Shown: one piece after another, positions 1-7,224 of the stretch
Position numbering within the stretch: position 1 is the stretch's first letter
Layout of the letters: each line of letters starts with the position of its first letter
DNA from: Actinomycetes bacterium
GTDB taxonomy: Bacteria > Actinomycetota > Actinomycetes > Mycobacteriales > Micromonosporaceae
Length of the DNA: 27,668 bases
Direction of reading: 5' to 3'
NCBI GenBank assembly: GCA_023437285.1
Contig: JAEZGP010000255.1
Coordinates: forward strand, 1 to 27,668
Made by a program: the position numbers and the translations under genes
Notes under the pieces: model-generated
Seen by the model: only the letters and a program-made list of their open reading frames with translations
What the model was told of the DNA's origin: nothing
The model's database searches: none

Positions 1-182
1 ACCCGGTCGCCGCCGAGAGACAAGCGCTCGACCCGGTCGCCGCCGAGAGACAAGCGCTCGACCCGGTCGCCGCCGAGAGACAAGCGCTCGACCAGGACGC
101 CGCCAAGAGACAAGCGCTCGACCAGGACGCCGCCAAGAGACAAGCGCTCGACCCGGTCGCCGCCGGGAGGTCGGGGCTTGAC
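1..182 (+). repeat. 30-bp tandem repeat inside the first CDS
   Basis: Three identical 30-bp units (1-30, 31-60, 61-90) are followed by two copies of an identical variant unit (91-120, 121-150). A sixth, degenerate unit starts at 151 and decays after about 15 bp. Unit length is a multiple of three, so each copy encodes a decapeptide: P-V-A-A-E-R-Q-A-L-D, then Q-D-A-A-K-R-Q-A-L-D. Every full unit carries an AGA arginine and a CAA glutamine codon, both uncommon in this GC-rich DNA, which points to recent copying by replication slippage. The array probably continues upstream of the window. Confidence 0.95.
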
Positions 183-1583
183 CCGGTCCGCGCCGCCGCA
201 CCTGGTGACCGGATCGCCGGGCCGTCAGCGCGCCGCCCGGTCACCGACCCCGCCCGCCCAGTCGTCCCGTTCACGGAGACGCGCGCCGACGCGGTGTGGC
301 GCTGGCTCTTCGGCACCGTCGCGCTGCTGCTCGTCGCCGTGGGTGTCGTCCGGGCGGCGGAGTGGCTGTTCGCGCTCTGCCTGCTGGCCGCGTTCGGCTG
401 CGGCGCCGTCGCCGTCGTGGGTGGACGATCGCTGGGCGGGCTGGTGGCCTCGGTGGGTTCGGTGCCGCTCGCGGCGCTGCGGGGGATTCCCTGGTACGCG
501 CGGAGCATGGCGACCCTCGGTCGCGACGTTTCACGTGAATCCACAGAGGGAAACGGCCGCGCACTCGGTCGCCTGCTGGTGTCCGTACTCGTCGGGGTTG
601 TTCTTGTCGCGCTCTTCGGGGCGCTGTTGAGCAGCGCCGACGCCGCTTTTGCCCGGATCGTCGGCGGGGTGTTGCCCTCGCTTGAGGCTGACTCTGTCGT
701 GCGATTCGGGGCCTTGCTCGTGGTGGGCACCCTGGGGACGGTAGGCGCCTGCTACCTGAGGATGCGCCCGCTGGCGGTGGGCGAGGGGGCTACCGCCAGC
801 GGGCGCCGCACGGTGCGGCTCATGGAGTGGGCGGTGCCGGTCGCGCTGCTTGACCTGCTCTTCGCCTCGTTCGTGGCGGTGCAGTTCGCGGTGCTCTTCG
901 GCGGCAACGAGCACGTGTTGCGCACCGAGGGCCTCACCTACGCGCGGTACGCCCGGGGCGGGTTCTGGCAGCTGCTCGCGGTGACCGCGCTGAGCCTCGG
1001 GGTGGTCGCGGTCGCGGCCCGACTCGCGCCGCGCGACACGGCCCCGCAGCGGCGCTGGCTGCGCCTGCTGCTCGGCACCCTGGCCGCGCTGATGCTGGTC
1101 GTCGTGGCGTCGGCGCTGACCCGGATGGCGGTCTACGAGCAGGCGTACGGCTTCACCCGGCAGCGCCTGGTCGTCAGCGCCGTGGAACTGCTGCTCGGCG
1201 TGGTGTTCCTGCTGGTCCTGGCCGCCGGGGTGCGGTTGCGGGCGGCGTGGATGCCCCGCGCGGTCGCACTCGCGGCCGCGTTGACCCTGCTCGGGCTGGC
1301 CGCGCTGAATCCGGACGGGTTCATCGCCGAGCGCAACATCGCCCGCTGGCACGCCGGCCACGAGGTCGACTGGGATTACCTGGGCCAGCTTTCCGACGAC
1401 GCGGTACCCGCAGTGGTCACATTGCCTGAGCCGCGACGCACGTGCGTCCTGCGCAGCATGCGGCTACAGCGGCTGGACCGCGATCCGGACCCGTGGGCCG
1501 GCTGGAACTATGGCCGCTCCCGTGCCGCCGGGCCACTGTGGCAACAGCAGGCCGCGTCGCCACCGTTCAGCTGCGGGTCCTGA
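1..1583 (+). CDS. DUF4173/DUF4153-like multi-pass membrane protein, 5' end missing
   Basis: The reading frame is open from base 3 (first full codon CCG) to the TGA at 1581-1583, so the gene begins before the window. A start near 294 would drop an in-frame, uninterrupted N-terminal part. The first ~60 residues are decapeptide repeats (P-V-A-A-E-R-Q-A-L-D type), followed by a Pro/Ala/Arg-rich linker. The rest has many hydrophobic segments of about 20 residues with short loops. Motifs seen are LFGALLSSADAAF and, near the C-terminus, NPDGFIAERNIAR, which I associate with DUF4173/DUF4153 integral membrane proteins of actinobacteria. The biochemical role of the family is not known to me. The repeats probably lie in a cytoplasmic or linker region before the membrane domain. 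An ABC ATPase follows 38 bp downstream with its own promoter-like box. Confidence is high for the CDS and moderate for the family name. Confidence 0.85.
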   Translation, partial: PVAAERQALDPVAAERQALDPVAAERQALDQDAAKRQALDQDAAKRQALDPVAAGRSGLDPVRAAAPGDRIAGPSARRPVTDPARPVVPFTETRADAVWRWLFGTVALLLVAVGVVRAAEWLFALCLLAAFGCGAVAVVGGRSLGGLVASVGSVPLAALRGIPWYARSMATLGRDVSRESTEGNGRALGRLLVSVLVGVVLVALFGALLSSADAAFARIVGGVLPSLEADSVVRFGALLVVGTLGTVGACYLRMRPLAVGEGATASGRRTVRLMEWAVPVALLDLLFASFVAVQFAVLFGGNEHVLRTEGLTYARYARGGFWQLLAVTALSLGVVAVAARLAPRDTAPQRRWLRLLLGTLAALMLVVVASALTRMAVYEQAYGFTRQRLVVSAVELLLGVVFLLVLAAGVRLRAAWMPRAVALAAALTLLGLAALNPDGFIAERNIARWHAGHEVDWDYLGQLSDDAVPAVVTLPEPRRTCVLRSMRLQRLDRDPDPWAGWNYGRSRAAGPLWQQQAASPPFSCGS

Positions 1584-1608
1584 GGTGAGCCGAGTGCGGC
1601 GGAACCGC

Positions 1609-1614
1609 TACATT
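1609..1614 (+). promoter_or_regulatory. -10 box TACATT for leaderless ABC ATPase
   Basis: TACATT fits TANNNT and ends 7 nt before the GTG at 1622. A transcript would therefore start at or next to the start codon, and no Shine-Dalgarno sequence is present. No convincing -35 was seen. Confidence 0.45.
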
Positions 1615-1621
1615 CTGTGCC

Positions 1622-2416
1622 GTGAGCGCGGATACGACAGGGGTCCCGGGCCAGCGGGTGAACGACGCCGTGCCGGCCCTGGCGCTGCGTGGGCTGGCCA
1701 AGCGGTTCGGCGACAAGGTCGCTGTCGCCGGTATTGATCTTGATGTGGCGGCCGGGTCGTTCTTCGGCCTGCTGGGCCCGAACGGGGCGGGTAAGACCAC
1801 CACGTTGTCGATGGCGGTGGGTCTGCTGCGCCCCGACGCGGGCGCCGCGTACGTGCAGGGCCACGACGTGTGGGCCGACCCGCTGGAGGCCAAGCGCCTG
1901 CTCGGCGTGCTGCCCGACGGGGTGCGCATGTTCGACCGGCTCACCGGCCGCGAGTTGCTCGCGTACACGGGACTGCTGCGCGGCATGCCGGCCGACGAGG
2001 TCGACGCCCGCGCCCGCGACCTGCTCGACGTGCTCGGCCTGGTCGACGCGGGGCGGACGCTCGTCGTGGACTACTCGGCCGGCATGCGCAAGAAGATCGG
2101 GCTGGCCTGCGCGCTGCTGCACGCGCCGCGCGTCCTCGTGCTCGACGAGCCGTTCGAGGCGGTCGACCCGGTATCGGCGGCCCTCATCCGCGACATCCTG
2201 CAGCGCTACGTCCACGGCGGCGGCACGGTCATCTTCTCCAGCCACGTGATGCAGGTCGTCGAGCGGCTGTGCAGCCACGTCGCGATCCTCGCGGACGGGC
2301 ACATCAAGACGGTCGGCACGCTCGACGAGGTGCGCGGCGGCCGCGATCTGGAGGACGTGTTCGTCGAGGTGGTGGGCGGACGCACGGCGACCGGCCAGGA
2401 GCTGTCGTGGCTGTGA
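1622..2416 (+). CDS. ABC transporter ATP-binding protein
   Basis: This 264-aa protein is a cytoplasmic ABC ATPase that should power the membrane protein encoded next. Walker A GPNGAGKT is at about residues 52-59, the signature (YSAGM, a variant of LSGGQ) at 151-155 and Walker B VLVLDE at 171-176. The H-loop histidine lies in IFSSHV. The Q-loop region reads LGVLPDG, with Asp where Gln is usual, so the Q-loop looks modified. The GTG start is chosen because a TACATT box lies 7 nt upstream (leaderless layout). The gene ends within the start region of the permease, implying translational coupling. The substrate cannot be read; the domain order resembles CcmA/NatA-type exporters and lantibiotic-like efflux ATPases. 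Confidence 0.9.
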   Translation: MSADTTGVPGQRVNDAVPALALRGLAKRFGDKVAVAGIDLDVAAGSFFGLLGPNGAGKTTTLSMAVGLLRPDAGAAYVQGHDVWADPLEAKRLLGVLPDGVRMFDRLTGRELLAYTGLLRGMPADEVDARARDLLDVLGLVDAGRTLVVDYSAGMRKKIGLACALLHAPRVLVLDEPFEAVDPVSAALIRDILQRYVHGGGTVIFSSHVMQVVERLCSHVAILADGHIKTVGTLDEVRGGRDLEDVFVEVVGGRTATGQELSWL

Positions 2417-4077
2417 GGCCGGCCCGGTCCCGCGACATCGTACGGCTGAAGCTGCGGCTGCTGCGCAACTCGCTGCGCGGCCAGTCGTGGCGGATCGCGA
2501 TGTTTGTCGGCGGCCTGATCGCGGGCGTCATCGTGGGGCTCGTCGTCGGGCTGCTCACGAGCCTGACCGGCCTGGACGGGTCGGACGCGGCGCGCAGCCG
2601 CGACATCGCCTACCTGGTGGCGGTCTTCCTCGGTACGGGCACGGTGGTGGCCTGGTCGGTGTTCCCCCTGCTGTTCTTCGGCGTCGACGAGACGATCGAC
2701 CCGGCCCGCTTCGCGCTGCTGCCCGTACCGCGCCGGGTGCTCCTCGGGGGCATGCTGGGCGCCGCCTTCGTGGGCGTACCGGCGTTGACGACGTTCCTCG
2801 CCACCGGCGGCCTCGCGGTCGCGGCCACCGTCCGGTACGGCGTACTCGTCGGGCTGGTCTCGCTGGCCTGCGTGGTCGGCGGCCTGCTCCTCGGGGTGCT
2901 CGCCAGCCGCGCGTTGACCAGCGCGTTCGCCGCCATGCTGCGGTCGCGCCGGATGCGCGACCTGGCCGCCATCTTCATCGCGGTGGGCGCCTCGATGGGC
3001 GCCCCGCTCCAGTGGTTCATCACGGCGATGATCGCCAACGGCTCGATGAGCCAGGCGCTGGACATCGCCCGGGTGTTGGCGTGGACCCCGCCCGGCGCGG
3101 CGTACGCCATCCCGTTCGACGTGGCCGACGGCCGGTACGGGCTGGCAGCCGCCCGGTTCGCGGTCGTCGCCCTCACCGCGGCCGGGCTGCTCTGGTGGTG
3201 GTCGTCGACCCTGGAGTCCGCGATGATCGGCACCACCGCCCAGGGCGGCGGCAGGACGCGGGCCGCCGACGCGGGCGGGGCGGTCGCCGCGCTGCTGCCC
3301 CGGGTGCTGCGGCGGGCCACGCCGTTCGGCGCCATCTTCGCCCGCGAGTGGCGGTCATGGTGGCGCGACGGCCGGCGCCGGGCCAGCCTCCTGTCGGTGC
3401 TCATCGCCTCGGCGGTCGTACCGGTCGCCATCCTGTTCGGCGCGAGCGGCCGGATGGAGGTCGGCGGCGCGGCGGTGGCAACGCCCCCGCACGCGCTGCT
3501 GACCGGGTTCAGCGTGACGTTCGCGGGGACGATCGGCGGCATGCTGCTGGCCAACCAGTTCGCCTTCGACGGATCGGCACACGCCGCGCACCTGCTGGTC
3601 GGGGTGCCCGGCCGGGTCGAGCTGCGGGCCCGGGCCGCCGCGCTGGCCGCCCTGACCGTGCCCCTGATCAGCGTCGTGACCATCGCGGTGCTGACCGCCA
3701 GCGGCGCGCAGGACCGGATCCTGGCGGGGCTGGGCCTGCTCGCCACCGGGTTCGGCGCCGCCATCGCGGCCGCGTCCCTGCTGTCCGTGCTCGCCGCGTA
3801 CCCGATTCCGGACTCGAACAACCCGTTCGCCCTCAACAGCGGGTCGGGCGGCACGAAGGGCCTGCTCGCGCTTGTGGCGATCCTGGCCACCATCACGATC
3901 TCCTCCCCGGTCACCCTGACCAGCATGTACCTGCAGGGGCCGCTCGGCGGCGCGGTCGTGCTGGTGGTCGGTGTGGCGTACGGCCTGGCGGCGGCGTGGC
4001 TGGGCACCTACATCGCGGGCGACACGCTGGACCGGCGCGGGCCGGAGCTGCTGGCGGCGGTGACCCCCCGCCGATGA
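2407..4077 (+). CDS. ABC transporter membrane subunit
   Basis: About 556 aa with two clusters of hydrophobic helices separated by a hydrophilic stretch (roughly residues 285-320), as in a fused two-half permease. It should form the membrane part of the exporter with the preceding ATPase. Two start codons are possible. GTG 2407 lies 5 nt after AGGAG (2397-2401) and overlaps the ATPase end by 10 bp. GTG 2413 gives the common 4-bp GTGA overlap but sits 11 nt from AGGAG. I prefer 2407. The stop TGA overlaps the ATG of the next gene (ATGA), so the three genes look co-transcribed. The sequence resembles actinobacterial hypothetical ABC permeases; transported substrate unknown. Confidence 0.85.
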   Translation: MAVRPARSRDIVRLKLRLLRNSLRGQSWRIAMFVGGLIAGVIVGLVVGLLTSLTGLDGSDAARSRDIAYLVAVFLGTGTVVAWSVFPLLFFGVDETIDPARFALLPVPRRVLLGGMLGAAFVGVPALTTFLATGGLAVAATVRYGVLVGLVSLACVVGGLLLGVLASRALTSAFAAMLRSRRMRDLAAIFIAVGASMGAPLQWFITAMIANGSMSQALDIARVLAWTPPGAAYAIPFDVADGRYGLAAARFAVVALTAAGLLWWWSSTLESAMIGTTAQGGGRTRAADAGGAVAALLPRVLRRATPFGAIFAREWRSWWRDGRRRASLLSVLIASAVVPVAILFGASGRMEVGGAAVATPPHALLTGFSVTFAGTIGGMLLANQFAFDGSAHAAHLLVGVPGRVELRARAAALAALTVPLISVVTIAVLTASGAQDRILAGLGLLATGFGAAIAAASLLSVLAAYPIPDSNNPFALNSGSGGTKGLLALVAILATITISSPVTLTSMYLQGPLGGAVVLVVGVAYGLAAAWLGTYIAGDTLDRRGPELLAAVTPRR

Positions 4078-4598
4078 CGATCCACTACACGGACCCGTTC
4101 GCGACGCCCGAGCCGGAGCGCTCGCCGGTGCGCCGGCTGCGGGGCCGCCTGCCGGCGGCCGTGACGGTGTGGACGGCCGACGGCCGGTTCGGGCCCGTGG
4201 GGCTGACCGTGTCGTCGACCATGGTCGTCGAGGGTCAGCCGGGCCGCCTGCTGGGCGTCCTCGACCCCGAGTCCGACCTGGCGGAGGCGCTGGCCGCGGC
4301 GGGTCCGGGTGCCCGGTTCGCGGTCGTGCCGCTCGCCGAGGACGAGCGGCAGCTCGCCGACCGGTTCGCGGGACTCATGCCCGCGCCGGGCGGCGTTTTC
4401 GCCGGCCAGGATTGGCGCGATTCGGGGTACGGTCCGCTGCTGGCCGGTCCGCGCACCTGGGCGGGGGCGGAGGTGGCGGAGATCCGGCCGCTCGGCTGGG
4501 GGGTCCTCGTCGAGGCCACCATCGCTGAGGTCCTGGTGGTGGACGAGCCGACCCGGCCGCTGGTGCACTTCCGGGGGCGCTACCGCGGCATTGTCTGA
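4074..4598 (+). CDS. Flavin reductase-like domain protein
   Basis: 174 aa. The N-terminal half has the order typical of FMN-binding split-barrel flavin reductases: L-P-A-A-V-T-V-W-T, then G-P-V-G-L-T-V-S-S, followed by a strand ending in GVLDPESDLAEAL. The second half contains DWRDSGYGPLL and a final strand LVHFRGRYRG. Members reduce free flavin or bind FMN/FAD in the cytoplasm; the partner enzyme is not identifiable here. The ATG overlaps the TGA of the ABC permease by 4 bp (ATGA), so it is translationally coupled and probably third in the ABC operon. Why a flavin-binding protein travels with this transporter is not evident. Confidence 0.75.
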   Translation: MTIHYTDPFATPEPERSPVRRLRGRLPAAVTVWTADGRFGPVGLTVSSTMVVEGQPGRLLGVLDPESDLAEALAAAGPGARFAVVPLAEDERQLADRFAGLMPAPGGVFAGQDWRDSGYGPLLAGPRTWAGAEVAEIRPLGWGVLVEATIAEVLVVDEPTRPLVHFRGRYRGIV

Positions 4599-4657
4599 TG
4601 TTTACTGACCGCCGAGGGCGGCAAACTGGCCCAAAAGCTGGGGACATCGTTGTGGAT

Positions 4658-4663
4658 TAAGGT
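4658..4663 (+). promoter_or_regulatory. -10 box TAAGGT for leaderless SDR gene
   Basis: TAAGGT matches TANNNT and ends 6 nt before ATG 4670, so the transcript could begin at the A of the start codon. This decides against the GTG at 4664. The AAGG inside it could alternatively act as a weak Shine-Dalgarno sequence. Confidence 0.45.
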
Positions 4664-4669
4664 GTGGAC

Positions 4670-5647
4670 ATGGGTGTCGCACGACGTTTTGGGGCCGGAG
4701 ATCGCGTCCTGGTCACGGGTGGTGCCGGGTTTGTCCCATCACATATCGTCGATGAGCTGCTGGCGCGGGGCGCCACCGTGGTGGCCGTCGACAATTTTGT
4801 GACGGGCTCCAAAGACAACATCTCGCACCTGGCCGATCACCCGGAGTTCACCCTGGTCGAGGCGGATCTCGCGGACGGGCTGCCCGCCGACCCGGCCCTT
4901 GAGGCGCCGTTCGACGCGATCCTGCACTGCGCCTCGCCGGCCAGCCCGACCGACTTCGGTCTGCTGCCCATCGAGATCATGAAGGTGAACGGCCCGGCCA
5001 CGCTGCACCTGCTCGAGCGGGCCACGGGCGACGGCGCGCGTTTCCTGCTGACCTCGACCTCCGAGGCGTACGGGGATCCCGAGGTGCACCCGCAGCCCGA
5101 GACGTACTGGGGCAACGTCAACCCGATCGGCATCCGCAGCGTCTACGACGAGTCCAAGCGCTTCGCCGAGGCCGCGACGATGGCCTACCACCGTTCGCGC
5201 GGCACCAACGTGGCGATCGTCCGGATCTTCAACACGTACGGCCCGCGGATGCGCTCCGACGACGGCCGCGCCATCCCGACCTTCATCCGGCAGGCCCTGC
5301 GTGGCGAGCCGATCACCGTGCACGGCACGGGCGGGCAGACCCGCTCGATCTGCTACGTCGACGACCTGGTCCGCGGCATCCTGGCGTTGCTCGACTCCGG
5401 CGAGACCGGCCCGATCAACTGTGGGACAGAGTACGAGATGACTATGCGACAGTTGGCCGAGACGATCGTGCGCCTGTCGGGCAGTTCATCGGAGATCACC
5501 TACCTGCCGCGGACCTCCGACGACCCCGAGCGCCGCCGGCCGGACCTGACCCGCGCGCGCACCCTTCTCGGGTTCGAACCGCAGGTCGGGCCCGAGGAGG
5601 GCCTCCGCACCACGATCGAGTACTTCGCCCGGCGCCTCGCCAGCTAA
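4670..5647 (+). CDS. NAD-dependent epimerase/dehydratase, UDP-glucuronate decarboxylase-like
   Basis: 325 aa, extended short-chain dehydrogenase/reductase. The NAD-binding glycine motif GGAGFVPS is at about 17-24 (usual form GGAGFIGS; here Pro replaces the second Gly). The catalytic pair is Y159 and K163 in VYDESK, and the S/T residue is in LLTSTSEAYGDP. The stretches RIFNTYGPRM and GGQTRSICYVDDLV are characteristic of UDP-glucuronate decarboxylases (UDP-xylose synthase) and dTDP-glucose dehydratase relatives. It should act on a nucleotide sugar in the cytoplasm; exact substrate inferred, not shown. ATG 4670 is preferred over GTG 4664 because of the -10 box spacing. The location directly before four LCP genes suits supply of a sugar for wall glycopolymer, but the 83-bp gap and separate promoter mean they need not be one operon. 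Confidence 0.85.
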   Translation: MGVARRFGAGDRVLVTGGAGFVPSHIVDELLARGATVVAVDNFVTGSKDNISHLADHPEFTLVEADLADGLPADPALEAPFDAILHCASPASPTDFGLLPIEIMKVNGPATLHLLERATGDGARFLLTSTSEAYGDPEVHPQPETYWGNVNPIGIRSVYDESKRFAEAATMAYHRSRGTNVAIVRIFNTYGPRMRSDDGRAIPTFIRQALRGEPITVHGTGGQTRSICYVDDLVRGILALLDSGETGPINCGTEYEMTMRQLAETIVRLSGSSSEITYLPRTSDDPERRRPDLTRARTLLGFEPQVGPEEGLRTTIEYFARRLAS

Positions 5648-5718
5648 TCGGTTCACCACGCCGGGCGAGGTTCGTGTCACTCGCCGTCAGGATCAACGGG
5701 TGACGTGACCCGGATAAG

Positions 5719-5724
5719 TACCCT
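5719..5724 (+). promoter_or_regulatory. -10 box TACCCT for leaderless LCP gene 1
   Basis: TACCCT (TANNNT) ends 6 nt before ATG 5731, the leaderless spacing seen at other genes in this window. It competes with an internal Shine-Dalgarno-like GGAAGAGGA (5745-5753) placed 7 nt before an in-frame GTG at 5761. Confidence 0.4.
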
Positions 5725-5730
5725 TGGCGC

Positions 5731-6945
5731 ATGGCGATTCCCCCGGAAGAGGACAACCCCGTGGACCCCGCGCCGCGGGTGACTGGCCGCGCGTCCGCGC
5801 CCTACCAGTCGGGTCGTGCCTCGGTGGGGCGCGCCTCGGTCGGGTCGGCAAGCCCTTCGGGTCCGGCGGAGCGCGCGTCCGTGCCGCGCCGGTCGGCGGG
5901 CCCCGCCCCGGCGCAGGTTGCCGGCGCACCGGTGGCCAAGAAGAAGCTCACGCCCCGCTGGGGCCGCATCGCCCTGGTCGGCGCGCTGGCGCTGGCCCTG
6001 CTGGTCGGTCTGGGTGGGCTCGGCATCTACCTGTACGCGAACAGCTTCAACAACAAGATCGGGCGTACCGACCCGTTCTCGGCGATCACCGGCGACCGGC
6101 CGCCCAAGATCGTGGATGGCGCGTTCAACATCCTGCTGCTCGGCAGTGACTCGCGGGACCCGGACGCCCCCGTTGACCAGGCCGGCAAGTGGCGTACGGA
6201 CACGATCGTCTTCATGCACGTCACCGCCGACCACCAGAAGGCCTACCTGATCTCGCTGCCGCGCGACCTCTACGTGCACGTGCCGGCCAGCGCCGACGGG
6301 CAGTACGGCAACACCATGGCCAAGCTCAACGCGGCCTACGCGTGGGGCGGCCTGCCGCTGATGGTGCAGACCGTGGAGGGCTACACCGGCGTACGCGTCG
6401 ACCATGTGGCGGTCATCGACTTCGCCGGCTTCAAGGCGGTCGTGGACGCGCTGGGCGGGGTGGACCTGAAGGTTGAGAAGACAATCAAGTCAGTGCATAA
6501 GCCGTACCGGACGTTCAAAAAGGGCACTAATCACATGAATGGTGCCGAGGCCCTGGACTGGATCCGCCAGCGTTATCAGTTCCCCGATGGCGATTTCGCC
6601 CGAATTCGGCACCAGCAGGAATTCCTTAAGGCCGTCATGGACAAGGCCGTGAGTACGAAGACACTCACCAATCCCGTGAAGCTCAATAATTTCCTCAACG
6701 CGGTCGTCAAGGCGGTCAAGGTGGACAAGGAATTCGACCTTGTCTCGATGGCCATCCAGTTCCGGAACATGAACAGCGACAACCTGGTGTTCCTGACCAC
6801 GCCGCACCTCGGAGCGCAGAACGTCAATGGCGAAAGCGTAGTGGCTGGCGACAAGCCGAAGGCGCTCGCGCTCTATGACGCCGTGGCCAAGGACAAGGTG
6901 GCCGACTGGGTCGCGGCCAACCCTGAGTCGCCGCCGCCTAACTGA
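5731..6945 (+). CDS. LCP (LytR-CpsA-Psr) family protein 1
   Basis: 404 aa. A long Ala/Ser/Pro-rich cytoplasmic N-terminus (about 1-75) precedes one transmembrane helix (about 78-102) and an extracytoplasmic LCP domain from about 126. Conserved LCP residues are visible: GSDSRD (D140, R142, D143), RTD (R155, D157) and SLPRD (R178, D179), which bind the pyrophosphate of polyprenyl-linked substrates; later R-Q-R and DFARIRHQQ motifs are also present. LCP enzymes transfer glycopolymers from lipid carrier to peptidoglycan. Unlike the next three LCPs it lacks the cysteine pair, having L-K-V-E and KKGTNHM at those sites. Start: ATG 5731 is leaderless-compatible; GTG 5761 has a better Shine-Dalgarno and would give 394 aa. 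It may have separate regulation, since 279 bp separate it from LCP 2. Confidence 0.9.
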   Translation: MAIPPEEDNPVDPAPRVTGRASAPYQSGRASVGRASVGSASPSGPAERASVPRRSAGPAPAQVAGAPVAKKKLTPRWGRIALVGALALALLVGLGGLGIYLYANSFNNKIGRTDPFSAITGDRPPKIVDGAFNILLLGSDSRDPDAPVDQAGKWRTDTIVFMHVTADHQKAYLISLPRDLYVHVPASADGQYGNTMAKLNAAYAWGGLPLMVQTVEGYTGVRVDHVAVIDFAGFKAVVDALGGVDLKVEKTIKSVHKPYRTFKKGTNHMNGAEALDWIRQRYQFPDGDFARIRHQQEFLKAVMDKAVSTKTLTNPVKLNNFLNAVVKAVKVDKEFDLVSMAIQFRNMNSDNLVFLTTPHLGAQNVNGESVVAGDKPKALALYDAVAKDKVADWVAANPESPPPN

Positions 6946-7005
6946 ACGCAGGCGCGATCTGGGAGTTTAATCAGAGTCGTCGACGCGACGGTCCGAAAGA
7001 TCCTG

Positions 7006-7021
7006 GTTACGGCCTTGTAAC
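7006..7021. repeat. Short inverted repeat GTTAC-6-GTAAC
   Basis: A 5-bp inverted repeat with a 6-nt spacer lies in the 279-bp gap between LCP 1 and LCP 2. It could be an operator or chance. The gap holds no ORF I accept and no clear -35/-10 pair; a TTGACG at 7073-7078 has no good partner. Confidence 0.2.
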
Positions 7022-7193
7022 GAGTATCGGGGTTCTCGGGGTAGGTTGCTCTCGGGTAAAGTCACGGGAAACTTGACGTCCGACGGGGTGGAGGGAATGG
7101 GGTTGATAGGGGGACGGCGCTGCGCGCGTCACCTCGTCAGCCACATCGTCGTGGCGTCTTCTCGGCCTACGTACGCTGGCGGACCGACCGACC

Positions 7194-7209
7194 GGAGGGC
7201 ATGCCCTCC
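7194..7209. promoter_or_regulatory. 16-bp perfect palindrome upstream of LCP 2
   Basis: GGAGGGCATGCCCTCC reads the same on both strands. It ends 15 nt before the chosen ATG (7225) and 6 nt before the GGAG Shine-Dalgarno (7216-7219). It could be a repressor site or a leader hairpin affecting initiation. Its central ATG (7201) is in frame with the gene but has no useful ribosome-binding site beyond the palindrome arm. Confidence 0.4.
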
Positions 7210-7224
7210 TGCCCTGGAGATGTG

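Noticed and set aside
1..182. CRISPR-like array of 30-bp repeats
   Set aside because: The units are contiguous with no spacers and stay in the reading frame of a protein gene; no cas genes are present.
2610..4007. Minus-strand open frame opposite the ABC permease
   Set aside because: No ribosome-binding site and a composition typical of a GC shadow; the plus-strand permease has clear membrane helices.
2487..4073. Long upstream extension of the flavin-reductase frame
   Set aside because: It overlaps the ABC permease in another frame and is Arg/Gly/Pro low-complexity sequence; the ATGA overlap at 4074 is the natural start.
5565..5580. GGTTCGAA-like sequence as a second tRNA T-arm or attachment site
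   Set aside because: It lies within the SDR coding sequence and the flanks do not match tRNA-Ser.
5664..5685. GGCGAG/CTCGCC hairpin after the SDR gene as a terminator
   Set aside because: Only 6 bp of stem with a 10-nt loop and no U tract; not enough to call.
7073..7108. TTGACG as -35 of a promoter for LCP 2
   Set aside because: No acceptable -10 hexamer at 16-19 bp spacing.
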